Assembly: GCA_900199595.1 (NCBI GenBank)
Contig: FZRB01000010.1
Coordinates: 1-64,000 of the forward strand
Length of the DNA: 64,000 bases
Source: Lachnospiraceae bacterium
GTDB lineage: Bacteria > Bacillota > Clostridia > Lachnospirales > Lachnospiraceae
Reading direction: 5' to 3'
Shown here: positions 17,132-25,600 of the stretch, in pieces
Numbering within the stretch: position 1 is the first letter of the stretch
How the letters are laid out: every line of letters starts with the position of its first letter
Position numbers and translations under genes: made by a program
The notes under the pieces: generated by a model
The model's database searches: none
Told to the model about the DNA's origin: nothing
What the model saw: only the letters and a program-made list of their open reading frames with translations

Positions 17132-18036
17132 ACCCCTTGCTGCCTGATTCCCGTTGCGGCAGCCGCCGAAGTAAGGCTATCGATTTCAGCAGGCTCAAGG
17201 CTTACTCTTAATGCCTCAACAAGAAGCTCTGCATATTTTTTCTTCGTTATACCAACTATCGGAACAGCACCTTTTGCAATAGCCCACAGAATCGGGACCT
17301 GCGACTTATCTATATCATACTTCAAAGCTATCTGATTCATAAGTCCCAGAAGCCCTTCTATTTTCTTAAACTTTCTCTTCGGAAAAGCCAGATTCCTCAT
17401 TGAAAATGTAGGGAAGTGATGCTTGGCATTATATCTTCCCGCAAGCGCTCCCTGTTCAAGAACCATGTATGCGTAATATGTTATCCCTTTACTATTGCAG
17501 TAATCGATGATCGGCTGCTGGTCATTCCTAAGCAGGCTGAAATGATTTTGAACCGCTCCGAGTTTAAAACCTTCTTTAGACAGAACATCTTCTGCCATCT
17601 TTATATCCTGTATAGATACGTTGGATATTCCGATAGACTTGATACGTCCATCCTTCAGCAGAGGTATGGCATCCTTCAGATTTTCTTTAAGATTAATCGG
17701 TTTGTGTATCCAAAAAAGATCTGCAGAACTAAGACCGAGCCTCGTCATACTTTCCTCAAAGGACTTCTCAAGATCACCTGTTCTAAACTTCTTGTTAGGG
17801 AAATATTTTGTTGAGAGAAATATATCCTCTCTCCCATTTATGAACTTCCCCAAAAGCTTCTCGCAGGAGCCCATACCATACACGGCGGCCGTATCCCACT
17901 TGATCAGACCGAGTCTCACTGCTTCGTCAAAGGTTTCTCTCAAACTGTTTTCATCATAACTCTGTCCAAATACCATTTTGGATCCATTGTTTCCCGGTCC
18001 CCACGCCCATGTGCCTATCATTACATCCTTCATCAT
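17116..18036 (-). CDS. Aldo/keto reductase
   Basis: NADPH-dependent oxidoreductase with a TIM barrel. Catalytic residues are in place: Asp and Tyr in WDTAAVYGMGSCEKLLG, Lys in IFLSTKYFPN and His in LFWIHKP. The C-terminal cofactor region reads PIVGITKKKYAELLVEALRV. The frame extends eight codons upstream, but AAGGAGG six bases before the ATG pair at about 18036 marks the start (MMKDVMIGTWAWGPG). Substrate unknown. A nitroreductase gene lies upstream on the same strand. The last residues (GIRQQGVWEPQ) run into the ATPase remnant, so the natural C terminus may have been altered. Confidence 0.88.
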   Translation of the reverse strand: MMKDVMIGTWAWGPGNNGSKMVFGQSYDENSLRETFDEAVRLGLIKWDTAAVYGMGSCEKLLGKFINGREDIFLSTKYFPNKKFRTGDLEKSFEESMTRLGLSSADLFWIHKPINLKENLKDAIPLLKDGRIKSIGISNVSIQDIKMAEDVLSKEGFKLGAVQNHFSLLRNDQQPIIDYCNSKGITYYAYMVLEQGALAGRYNAKHHFPTFSMRNLAFPKRKFKKIEGLLGLMNQIALKYDIDKSQVPILWAIAKGAVPIVGITKKKYAELLVEALRVSLEPAEIDSLTSAAAATGIRQQGVWEPQ

Positions 18037-18142
18037 CGATGTACCTCCTTCATATCTCATGAAGACAGGATATCATCTATCGATAACTCTTGCATTGATG
18101 TATGTTAATTCATGATGTTTACTTTTTAAGATTTCATCTTAC

Positions 18143-18760
18143 TTAAAACCTTTCCCAATGTATCTGCGCATCATAATCTACATCTATCTGCTTTGTAAGA
18201 GCAGCACCCTCAGCAGGTCGTCCAACTCCTATAAAGCATGGTATTAGATATTCATCAGGAATATTTAAAGCCTCTTTCGCTACAGTCTCTTCATTCCCCA
18301 ATGGGATTCTGACATTACATCCGTAACCTTCTGACACAGCCGCAAGCCACACATTTTCTATACCGCACCAAATAGATGCATAACAGTTAAGATCCGACAA
18401 GCAGGAAGGATTTAGAATATCTACCTTCTTTTTCATCAGAGGAATTATGATTGCGGCAGCATCGATTAACATTCTGTATTGCTTTGGCACAGCAATCTGG
18501 TAACTCTCCTTCTGAATGGGATCAGAAATAAATGTCATAGCATCCACATCCTTCACGGTCAGATTCTTAGGGACTCCTTCAATTACACTTTTCATAATCT
18601 CCTTATCTGTCACCACTATGTAATTCCAATCTCTGAAATGATCATTTGCAGGCGCCGTGTATGCAGCCTTAACTATTCTCTCCAAAATATCCTTGGGAAT
18701 GCTCTCATCTGCAAAATCTCTTATACTATGTCTTGAATTAATCACTTCATAATAATCCAT
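18143..18760 (-). CDS. Nitroreductase-family protein
   Basis: FMN-dependent oxidoreductase fold, 205 residues. The N terminus has the FMN-binding signature NSRHSIRDFADESIPKDIL, followed by VKAAYTAPANDHFRDWNYIV. A central hydrophobic segment (YRMLIDAAAIIIPLM) and a C-terminal IPCFIGVGRPAEG complete it. Family members reduce nitroaromatics, flavins or quinones. The physiological substrate here is unknown. It lies upstream of the aldo/keto reductase after about 100 bases. The 193 bases upstream of its start hold no gene that I can see. Confidence 0.85.
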   Translation of the reverse strand: MDYYEVINSRHSIRDFADESIPKDILERIVKAAYTAPANDHFRDWNYIVVTDKEIMKSVIEGVPKNLTVKDVDAMTFISDPIQKESYQIAVPKQYRMLIDAAAIIIPLMKKKVDILNPSCLSDLNCYASIWCGIENVWLAAVSEGYGCNVRIPLGNEETVAKEALNIPDEYLIPCFIGVGRPAEGAALTKQIDVDYDAQIHWERF

Positions 18761-18953
18761 TTATAATATCATCTCCAAATTAAATTATATAATCCAAACG
18801 TAAATTTAGTCGCGATTCTTATTTACAGTTTTATCTTATCATCAAACTTATATACTGTGAAATGAATATATGTTATTAATAAATAATCGGAATAAATGAT
18901 ATTTCATCTCTAACCACTGAATTCCATGAATAGCAAAAACTAAGGAGAATACC

Positions 18954-19106
18954 ATAATTGATACCTTTTACCACTCCAAAGAGCGTACATCAAATTATCA
19001 GGAAAGAGAGCTCCAGAAATGCCGGAGAGATCGAACAAAAATTCTTTACTCCCGAGGCACTAACGATTATATCGATCAGGTAATTTATTATTACTCCGCA
19101 AAATGA
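18954..19106 (+). pseudogene. Short frame with a lost ATG start (ATA)
   Basis: An open frame of 50 codons with an excellent AAGGAG six bases upstream, but ATA stands where the start codon should be, followed by ATT-GAT. The translation is hydrophilic (IDTFYHSKERTSNYQERELQ, ending DYIDQVIYYYSAK) and unrecognised. The last 22 bases match, with one mismatch and in inverted orientation, the end of the PEBP remnant near 22455-22476. It is probably a decayed or chimeric gene. Translation from AUA would be very rare. Confidence 0.35.
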
Positions 19107-19120
19107 CGATATAGCAAAGC

Positions 19121-20452
19121 TTAAGACACGCTTCTTTTATTAACATATATATATCGAAGTTTCCAGAAGTTTATAAGACATCTGAGGGTCTCATCTATAA
19201 CTACCAGACAGAATATCGCGATGATTCCCATATGAAAACCAAGCACAAGAATGGAACTGAATAGAATGATAAATGCTGTTCCGAACAGCTGCGTCTTAAG
19301 CATCCAGCTTGGCTCGCCATATCCTCTGATTCCTGAACCGAAAATGATATTTCCGCTCTTTGGAAAAAGATCGATTCCGACGATCAGAAGGAAAATCGGC
19401 GCCGCAGCGATCACCGCCGTATCCTTTGTAAACAGACCGAGAATCTGTGTCGGGATAATCATGAATATGATCAGGTTGATAACAGATATTCCCCAGCTTA
19501 GCAGGATAGAACTCTTAACAACATCCCATACTCCTTTTACATTCTTACGTCCCGTCTCATAACCTGAAAGAGTGAGGGTTGCCGTTCCTATAGAACCTAT
19601 CAGAACCACCGCTATCAGTTCCACACCGAATACTATCGAGTGAATGCCCGCTGCTTCTATAGAGACTTTGTTGAGCATTGCTATCAGATAGATATTTCCG
19701 AAATTCCAGGCAAAGTCTTCACAAGCTGTAGGAACACCAAACTTCACCGTTTTTAGATACGGTTTCAGTTTTGATTTTAAAATCTGACCAAGTGTCGGTT
19801 TCAAAATCAGATTTTTGGAAATGATCACATATAGCAGAACTATAATATCACCCAGAAGTTCGGCAAGGGTGGTAGCCAGAGCCGCTCCCTTGACCCCCAT
19901 TGCAGGGAACCCAAAATTACCAAATATAAGTATATAATCCAGAGCAATATTAAGGAGTGACCTTGAAACACCATACCATATCATGATATGCGTTTTCTGA
20001 CACACCTGAAGCATACAGCTTACTGAAGCACCAATCCCCGTAAGTATGAAGATCGGTGCAAAGTAATGTGCATAGTCAATACTCATTCCGATTATGCTCT
20101 CATCCACTCCCATCATACGAAATGCAATCTGCGGGCAGAGCAGCCAGAACAGAAACAAAACAAATCCAAGTACATTATTGTATTTAAATAGTGATGCCAA
20201 TGTATTTCTGGCTTTATCATGTTCACTTGCCCCATATGCCTGACTAACTATGATTGTCGCACCTGTTGTAAGTGAAAACATGGTACTCATGGTAGTCCAA
20301 AGCGGTGTAGATGCATTTCCTACCGCACTCATGCATTCAAGGGAAAGCTTTCCAATGAATACACGGTCGATAAGCATCTGCAGCTGGGATATAAGGTTTG
20401 AAAGCATTATTGGTATTGCAATTGCAAGTATTTTTTTTATGTATGATTTCAT
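19121..20452 (-). CDS. MATE-family multidrug exporter
   Basis: Integral membrane protein of 443 residues with about twelve hydrophobic segments in two homologous halves, as expected for multidrug and toxin extrusion transporters driven by Na+ or H+. The N terminus KILAIAIPIMLSNLISQLQM and LIDRVFIGKLSLECMSAVGN are classic for the family. GATIIVSQAYGASEHDKARN follows in loop 2-3 and IVSQ-like and GSGIRGYGEPSW segments later. The drug or metabolite exported is unknown. It is monocistronic by position, with remnants on one side and terminators on the other. Confidence 0.9.
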   Translation of the reverse strand: MKSYIKKILAIAIPIMLSNLISQLQMLIDRVFIGKLSLECMSAVGNASTPLWTTMSTMFSLTTGATIIVSQAYGASEHDKARNTLASLFKYNNVLGFVLFLFWLLCPQIAFRMMGVDESIIGMSIDYAHYFAPIFILTGIGASVSCMLQVCQKTHIMIWYGVSRSLLNIALDYILIFGNFGFPAMGVKGAALATTLAELLGDIIVLLYVIISKNLILKPTLGQILKSKLKPYLKTVKFGVPTACEDFAWNFGNIYLIAMLNKVSIEAAGIHSIVFGVELIAVVLIGSIGTATLTLSGYETGRKNVKGVWDVVKSSILLSWGISVINLIIFMIIPTQILGLFTKDTAVIAAAPIFLLIVGIDLFPKSGNIIFGSGIRGYGEPSWMLKTQLFGTAFIILFSSILVLGFHMGIIAIFCLVVIDETLRCLINFWKLRYIYVNKRSVS

Positions 20453-20622
20453 ATCTACTAAATTTCTTGACCTCGTCAGTAATACTGATTAAGTTAATGG
20501 TTCTATGTCTGAATGTCAAGAACATATATTTATTTAAATGTCCTTTTTTATGTATAATAAACCGATTCTCATTTTACTATCGAATAAACACAAAAGCGCA
20601 ACAAAGCATGTTTAGCACAGCG

Positions 20623-20663
20623 TTTTTTGTAAAATAGGAAACGCAGTTTCCTACTACAAAAAA
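20623..20663 (-). terminator. Second, probably bidirectional terminator hairpin
   Basis: TAGGAAAC-GCA-GTTTCCTA stem flanked by TTTTTTGT and ACAAAAAA arms that also pair, so a T run follows in either direction. It lies just beyond the first terminator of the 70-residue gene. Confidence 0.55.
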
Positions 20664-20684
20664 TCGTCCCTCTAAGGGACGATT
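20658..20684 (-). terminator. Terminator of the 70-residue acidic protein gene
   Basis: Perfect stem AATCGTCCC/GGGACGATT with a five-base loop, followed by a T run on the minus strand. It lies 28 bases downstream of the stop codon at 20712. Confidence 0.8.
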
Positions 20685-20711
20685 CAACATTAAATACTCT
20701 GTATTGTTACA

Positions 20712-20924
20712 TTATGCTCTTTTTACAAGTCCAACTAAAACTTCTGTGATTCCCCTATGTTTCTTTTCTATAGGAACAGGGGCTACTTCCTGATTAATAT
20801 CAAGATCTTCCGGCATCTCTTCCTGCGTCTCTTCCGTTTTTTCAGCAACGGAAATATCAAGATCTGTAGACAATTCTTCATCACCGAAACCCATCATTAC
20901 ATCAATATCCATCTCATCGAACAT
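20712..20924 (-). CDS. Small acidic protein under c-di-GMP riboswitch control
   Basis: A 70-residue protein of no recognised family. Residues 1-52 are very acidic and contain a recurring D-x-D-I/V element (MDIDV, TDLDIS, EDLDIN) around a Glu-rich stretch. The last 17 residues turn basic and amphipathic (KKHRGITEVLVGLVKRA). No signal peptide, membrane span or cysteine is present. GGAGG precedes the ATG. It is the only gene between its own promoter plus riboswitch and two terminators, so cyclic di-GMP must directly set its expression. That arrangement is the best evidence that it is real. A role as an adaptor or regulator is a guess. Confidence 0.75.
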   Translation of the reverse strand: MFDEMDIDVMMGFGDEELSTDLDISVAEKTEETQEEMPEDLDINQEVAPVPIEKKHRGITEVLVGLVKRA

Positions 20925-20953
20925 ACATTTACCTCCATATAACTAATATAAAT

Positions 20954-20992
20954 AAAAAAACATCAGAACTGGCTGTGCAGCCAACTCTGATG
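20954..20992 (-). terminator. Expression-platform terminator of the c-di-GMP riboswitch
   Basis: Thirty-two-base hairpin with outer stem CATCAG/CTGATG and inner GTTGGCTG/CAGCCAGT-type pairing, followed on the minus strand by seven T. It lies between the aptamer and the 70-residue gene. Its 5' arm (GTTGGCTGC) can alternatively pair with GCAGCCAGT at the 3' end of the aptamer, giving a plausible antiterminator. Confidence 0.85.
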
Positions 20993-21004
20993 AATCAATC
21001 ATTA

Positions 21005-21076
21005 AAGTGCAACTGGCTGCCATTTTAAAGGCCCTAATAGCTTTGCGTCGCCGGTTTTCACCGGTTTTGCCAACAT
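21005..21076 (-). promoter_or_regulatory. Cyclic di-GMP-I (GEMM-I) riboswitch aptamer
   Basis: Read on the minus strand, the stretch has the GEMM-I landmarks in order. GTTGGCAAAACCGG leads into a hairpin CCGGT-GAAA-ACCGG with the GAAA tetraloop. The highly conserved GACGCAAAGCT comes next, then AGGGCCT and ATGGCAGCCAGTTGC closing the aptamer. A consensus promoter lies just upstream and an intrinsic terminator just downstream. If ligand stabilises the aptamer and frees the terminator, this is an OFF switch; that direction is inferred from the alternative pairing. Confidence 0.92.
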
Positions 21077-21090
21077 ATTAAGTTAAGAAT

Positions 21091-21119
21091 ATTATATTAG
21101 ATTTAACGAATGACGTCAA
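21091..21119 (-). promoter_or_regulatory. Sigma-A promoter of the c-di-GMP riboswitch transcript
   Basis: On the minus strand, TTGACG (21119-21114) and TATAAT (21096-21091) are 17 bases apart. Transcription would begin near 21084, immediately before the aptamer. The promoter lies downstream of the neighbouring cyclase stop codon, so the small gene has its own transcript. Confidence 0.8.
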
Positions 21120-21130
21120 GCTTTATTCGC

Positions 21131-22216
21131 TTATTTATATATGCAATATCTATTCTCTTTATCATCCTTTGCTCTATATAATGCTATATCAGCTTTCTTA
21201 AATATTTCAGAATAGCTCTTTTCAACACCTTTATAAACTGCAATACCAATACTGGTACTTATTTTTTTATCTTTATCCGGCAGTTCTACTACTTCTGAAA
21301 TGTTATTTATTATTTCATTTGCTATTTCAACAGCAGTATCTTCATCATAGGTATTCCTGACAAACAGTATGAATTCATCTCCGCCAAAACGCCCTGTCAA
21401 TTCATCACCAAATTTATTCAAAAGGAAATTCGCAAACTGAATGATGACTCTGTCACCAATATCATGGCCGTAATTATCATTTATGAACTTGAACTTGTCG
21501 ATATCCATGATCAGCAGGAGACCCTTATCAGATGATTCATCTTTCAGAAATTCGTCTATTTCTCTAGTCAGAGCTCCTTTGTTTCTAAGTCCTGTCATAG
21601 CATCTGTATCTTTCTGAATACGGATTTTTTTTGTCAGGACAAACTCCTTAATTCGTATAGAATTCGCAACTACATTTAGAAAACATCCAATGATCGTGTA
21701 TGATAAGACATTGATAAAATCCATCTCCCATACCTCAAAAGGCTTAACAGCATACATCCATATCAAAAAAACAACAGATGCCGCAACCAGCTCAATAGTC
21801 ATAAAAAACGGCTTATCAATCATAAACATCGGAGTTACAAGCAGAAATGCAATAAATGTTGTTGCATTATGTTCAGGATTATTCATGCTTATTAAGCATC
21901 CAAAGAGAAACAGACACGACATTGAAAGATATATAAGAAGCTGCGCTGCAAGCGAGTCCTTCTCTAATATATAAAATAAAATGACAGCAATAACCGAATA
22001 TACAAATAGCCCCAGATAATAATATCTATTTATCGACATCATATCATTTACCAGAGACGCAATAAACAAACCAAAGAAAACTACAACCATAATAAAATGC
22101 AGTATCCTCCAGACTTCATAGTTCGAAACATACGCATCTTTTTTTAGTTCGTTATATTCTTCTTTTTCAATTCCGCAGTAGAAATAATATCTACGAATGG
22201 TCTTTAATAATTTCAT
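21131..22216 (-). CDS. Membrane diguanylate cyclase (GGDEF)
   Basis: A 361-residue protein. Residues 1-190 hold about six hydrophobic segments (for example ILHFIMVVVFFGLFIASLV and FIAFLLVTPMFMIDKPFF). A GGDEF domain follows from DTDAMTGLRNKGALTREID. LLIMDIDKFKFINDNYGHDI and GRFGGDEFILFV (motif near residue 279) are intact, so it should make cyclic di-GMP. It lies directly upstream of the c-di-GMP riboswitch, so the sensor for its product is encoded next door, but on a separate transcript. The signal read by the membrane part is unknown. Confidence 0.9.
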   Translation of the reverse strand: MKLLKTIRRYYFYCGIEKEEYNELKKDAYVSNYEVWRILHFIMVVVFFGLFIASLVNDMMSINRYYYLGLFVYSVIAVILFYILEKDSLAAQLLIYLSMSCLFLFGCLISMNNPEHNATTFIAFLLVTPMFMIDKPFFMTIELVAASVVFLIWMYAVKPFEVWEMDFINVLSYTIIGCFLNVVANSIRIKEFVLTKKIRIQKDTDAMTGLRNKGALTREIDEFLKDESSDKGLLLIMDIDKFKFINDNYGHDIGDRVIIQFANFLLNKFGDELTGRFGGDEFILFVRNTYDEDTAVEIANEIINNISEVVELPDKDKKISTSIGIAVYKGVEKSYSEIFKKADIALYRAKDDKENRYCIYK

Positions 22217-22458
22217 ACACTCTCACCCTATCGGAATCGGACAAAGCATCTTATTATATTATAATTCAAATTTTCGATTTCTTCAATATAAGCTATACTG
22301 TACAAAAACTTTACGTACGTCAAGTAAAATATATTTTTTACTTATATATCAATTTCCATATTTACAGCAGGCTTGAAATAATATAAGTATTTACCTCTTC
22401 CAAAAATAATGCTGAGTTTTTTCAGTATGCCCTCTGGAGTCAGACGAGATTATGATCG

Positions 22459-22667
22459 TTATTTTGCGGAGTAATAGCCTATTATACGGCCGACTCCCAC
22501 AATATTGCCTGTATTTCCTTCTGCATCGGTATCAAGGTCGTCCATGAATTCCTGGAGCTTTATAGCTGGCGTTCTGATGCTTCAGTTGACGGAGCAGGTT
22601 CTTTCGTGCATGCTGCTAATCCCAAAGCGAGTGTACCGATTAGAATGATTGACAAAAATCTACGCAT
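22459..22667 (-). pseudogene. PEBP-like lipoprotein gene with large internal deletion
   Basis: The 5' end encodes an intact lipoprotein signal peptide with its own AAAGGA site (MRRFLSIILIGTLALGLAAC, Cys in lipobox) and a short linker. The frame then stops at TAA after SERQL. In another frame the sequence resumes with the last 30 or so codons of a PEBP-like protein (DLDTDAEGNTGNIVGVGRII). This closely resembles the end of the intact lipoprotein at 12304 (DIDAEGNSGNIISVGRISG). Most of the PEBP domain is missing. The 240 bases on its 3' side (22217-22458) hold no other gene that I can recognise. Confidence 0.75.
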
Positions 22668-22686
22668 ATTGTTTTTTCCTTTCATC

Positions 22687-25600
22687 TTAACCTGGCAGTT
22701 TCTGCTGTAAATTATCTTTTTTCATATTGTTTTGATTATTCTTCTCTAATTCTGCTTTCTCAGCATCTTTCTGCTTTTTAAAGGTTCCATAGGATGCTTC
22801 TGTCTCACCCTTACCTAATACATTGACAAATCCCTGGTATTTTTTCTTTTCATTATCAGTAACTGCACCTTCAATACTTTTCTGTAAGGAGTTATCCCGA
22901 ATTTTAATTATATCAGAATGTATTGGAACCTTATCCGAAGATAAAATTGCATCTTCAAAGTTCTTTCCAAAAGTATTTCCCTCCTTAAACATCAGGTCTT
23001 TATACTTCTTAAACTGATCTGAATTCTCTTTAAAGGAAATACCCTTATTATTCTCCAGAGAGATCTCCCTTATTGCGGTTTCATACTCCTTGATCTTAGG
23101 CATCGTATCATCATACGAAGCCTTATTATAATAATTCTTATTAGCCCGATCTGTGTAAACGTTTCTGACGGATTCTACAAAAAGAGTCTTCTTTGCAGAA
23201 CTGAGTATTTTATTATTATACTCAGCCTTATCCTCTTTCTGGAAATTTTGATATTGCTCCTGAGTTATCCTGTTGTCAGCCAGATCGACTTCTCTCTGCT
23301 TTTTAATCCTTTGATATGTTTCAGCCTCTTTAATTCGATATTTTTCTTCATTAAGAATAACTTCTCTGGCTTTATTATCCAGTAAACGGTACTTTTCTCT
23401 GAGCATATCCTGCTTCATATTTTCGCCGTCAATCTTAAAGGGATCATCTTTATGGTTCCAGGTTATTCTTTGTGTATCTGTGAATCCATTTCTCTGGAAA
23501 TCCTTTGTTGTCTTATATAGATTTTCTAAAGTATTCTTCGCCTCAAGCATGGCTCTGTAACGCTTAGCTCCGTTTACACCAAGCAGAGCTATATCTTCAT
23601 CTCTTTCTGGATTACCCTTCTTCTTTCTTATTTTTCTATTTTTATCACTAAGGTATGAATTTATTATTTTATATGTTTCTTTCTGCAGATCAATGTATTT
23701 CTGCATTTCTTTTTCATCTACCTTAAGAGATGAACTTTCATTAAATTTAACAGACAGCTCTTCTTTAAATTTCTCCCTCTGTTTATCTAATAATTTCAGA
23801 TTGTCCATAACGTCACTAAAACGAGTATTGGTAGTAAAAACCCCCACATCAGCTTTTTCCATGATGTCTAATGCTTCTGACAAAGTTTTGTCATTTTCTT
23901 TGTTTTCATGTCTGCCATTAGCAAATCCTTTAATACGACTAAGTGCCATTGAGGTTTCTATTCTGTCTTTAATATCTGACATATGAGGTTCATGATCTCC
24001 GAATTCAAGAATATCCGCTATTACATCATTAGAAGGAAGCTTACCCTCATTATTCTTCAGGCTTTTGATCAACTCATCAGAATACTTTTCACATTCTTTA
24101 TTCAGCCTCCGTTCAACAACTGAATAATAAGTATTTTGTCGCATAAAAAGCTCCGGATTACTGTGAATATTTTTATCATTCATATAGTAGTTCTTAATAT
24201 ATTGGGTAATGCGGCTCTTTAATTCATTTTCAGATAAATCCTTATTTGTTCTTATGGATTCTGCAGTTGTTTTCATATCATCACTGAAATCCGATTTTTT
24301 AAATATATCTCCCTTGCTTATATTGTCACCATAATATAGACTCTTACCGGTCTTGATATCTTCAATACATGCATTCGTAACCCTTTTTAAGAATCCTCTA
24401 TCGATGATATCCAGACTTACTTTACTAATGTCTTTTACTAAATCGTCGTTTGAAGCCTTTTTCTGAAAGTCTTCGATAATACTTATTGCCTCAAGCACAT
24501 CTGATGAAGACCTTATTTTCATATTCGAAAGAAGTTCCTTTACAGGCTTGAAATGTTTCTCCTCCCAGTCATTATATTTTACAAGAGTATCCATATCACC
24601 GGTAAACTGGGCATTATATTTTTTCATATTTAGTGTGCCTTCGAAAATACCCATTAAATTCAATGCTTCGAGATCCCTGCTTCCCCAGCCGTTATGAATA
24701 CCCTGCTTCATCCATCTAAGACCTTCAATATACTTTGTTACTCCACGTTTTTCATCCGGAGTACCCTTGCTGGTCATATGTCCCAACGAATTTCCATACA
24801 TTTTCGATAACTTATCCTGCTGTAAATTATCAGGGAACTTTTCCAGCTGATCATATTCTGAGATTATTTTATCGAATGAATGTTCAAGCCTTGCTAGATA
24901 TCTTGTCTCTTTAAGAGCAGTCCAGTTATCTTTCATCCCCCTTTGTTTAAAAGATAACGCATCTAAATATTCTTCAGCACCATCAAAAAACCTCATAAGT
25001 GGACGCTTAACACCAGTTGTCTGAAAATACTCTCTAACCTGCTCTGGCGTTATTCCCGATTTGTCAACAATACTCCTGAATATTTCCGGTCCTGCTCCCG
25101 AAACATTAGACATCAATGGGTCAATAAATGCATTATCGCCGTAGAATTCTATAACATCAGCTCTATCTATATCTCCGGGTGCAGCTAAAATCTTCGTATA
25201 CGAATTAAATGACTTTATTGCACTGTTGCTCTTAGCTAAAGTCTCCTGCGCCCATTTACTCAATATTTTGTTTTTTTCCTCAAGTTCTTTATTATTATCG
25301 GTTAAGATTACTAAATTATAGTGAGGATCCTTACCAAAGCATAATGGAGCAAAGAGTTCATTATCACGAGAAATTTGAACTTCTGATTTATCAACCAATT
25401 CAAATATATCGTTGTTTACTGTTTGAAAATCTTCGTAATGCTCTGAAGCCATCATGATAGGTTTTAAGAAATACTTATTTGCTACAAAGCGTTGATTATA
25501 TTTTTCATAATCATCCTTTTGAAACAGGTTTTTCTCAAACTCAGTATCTTTTACAGGCTTGATGAATCCATACTGTGCAGCTTTGTCTACTGCCTTCCTG

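Noticed and set aside
18761-18953. Possible gene upstream of the nitroreductase
   Set aside because: AT-rich with no frame, hairpin or clear promoter; nothing supportable.
22217-22458. Possible further gene remnant next to the PEBP pseudogene
   Set aside because: No frame of recognisable protein character was found.
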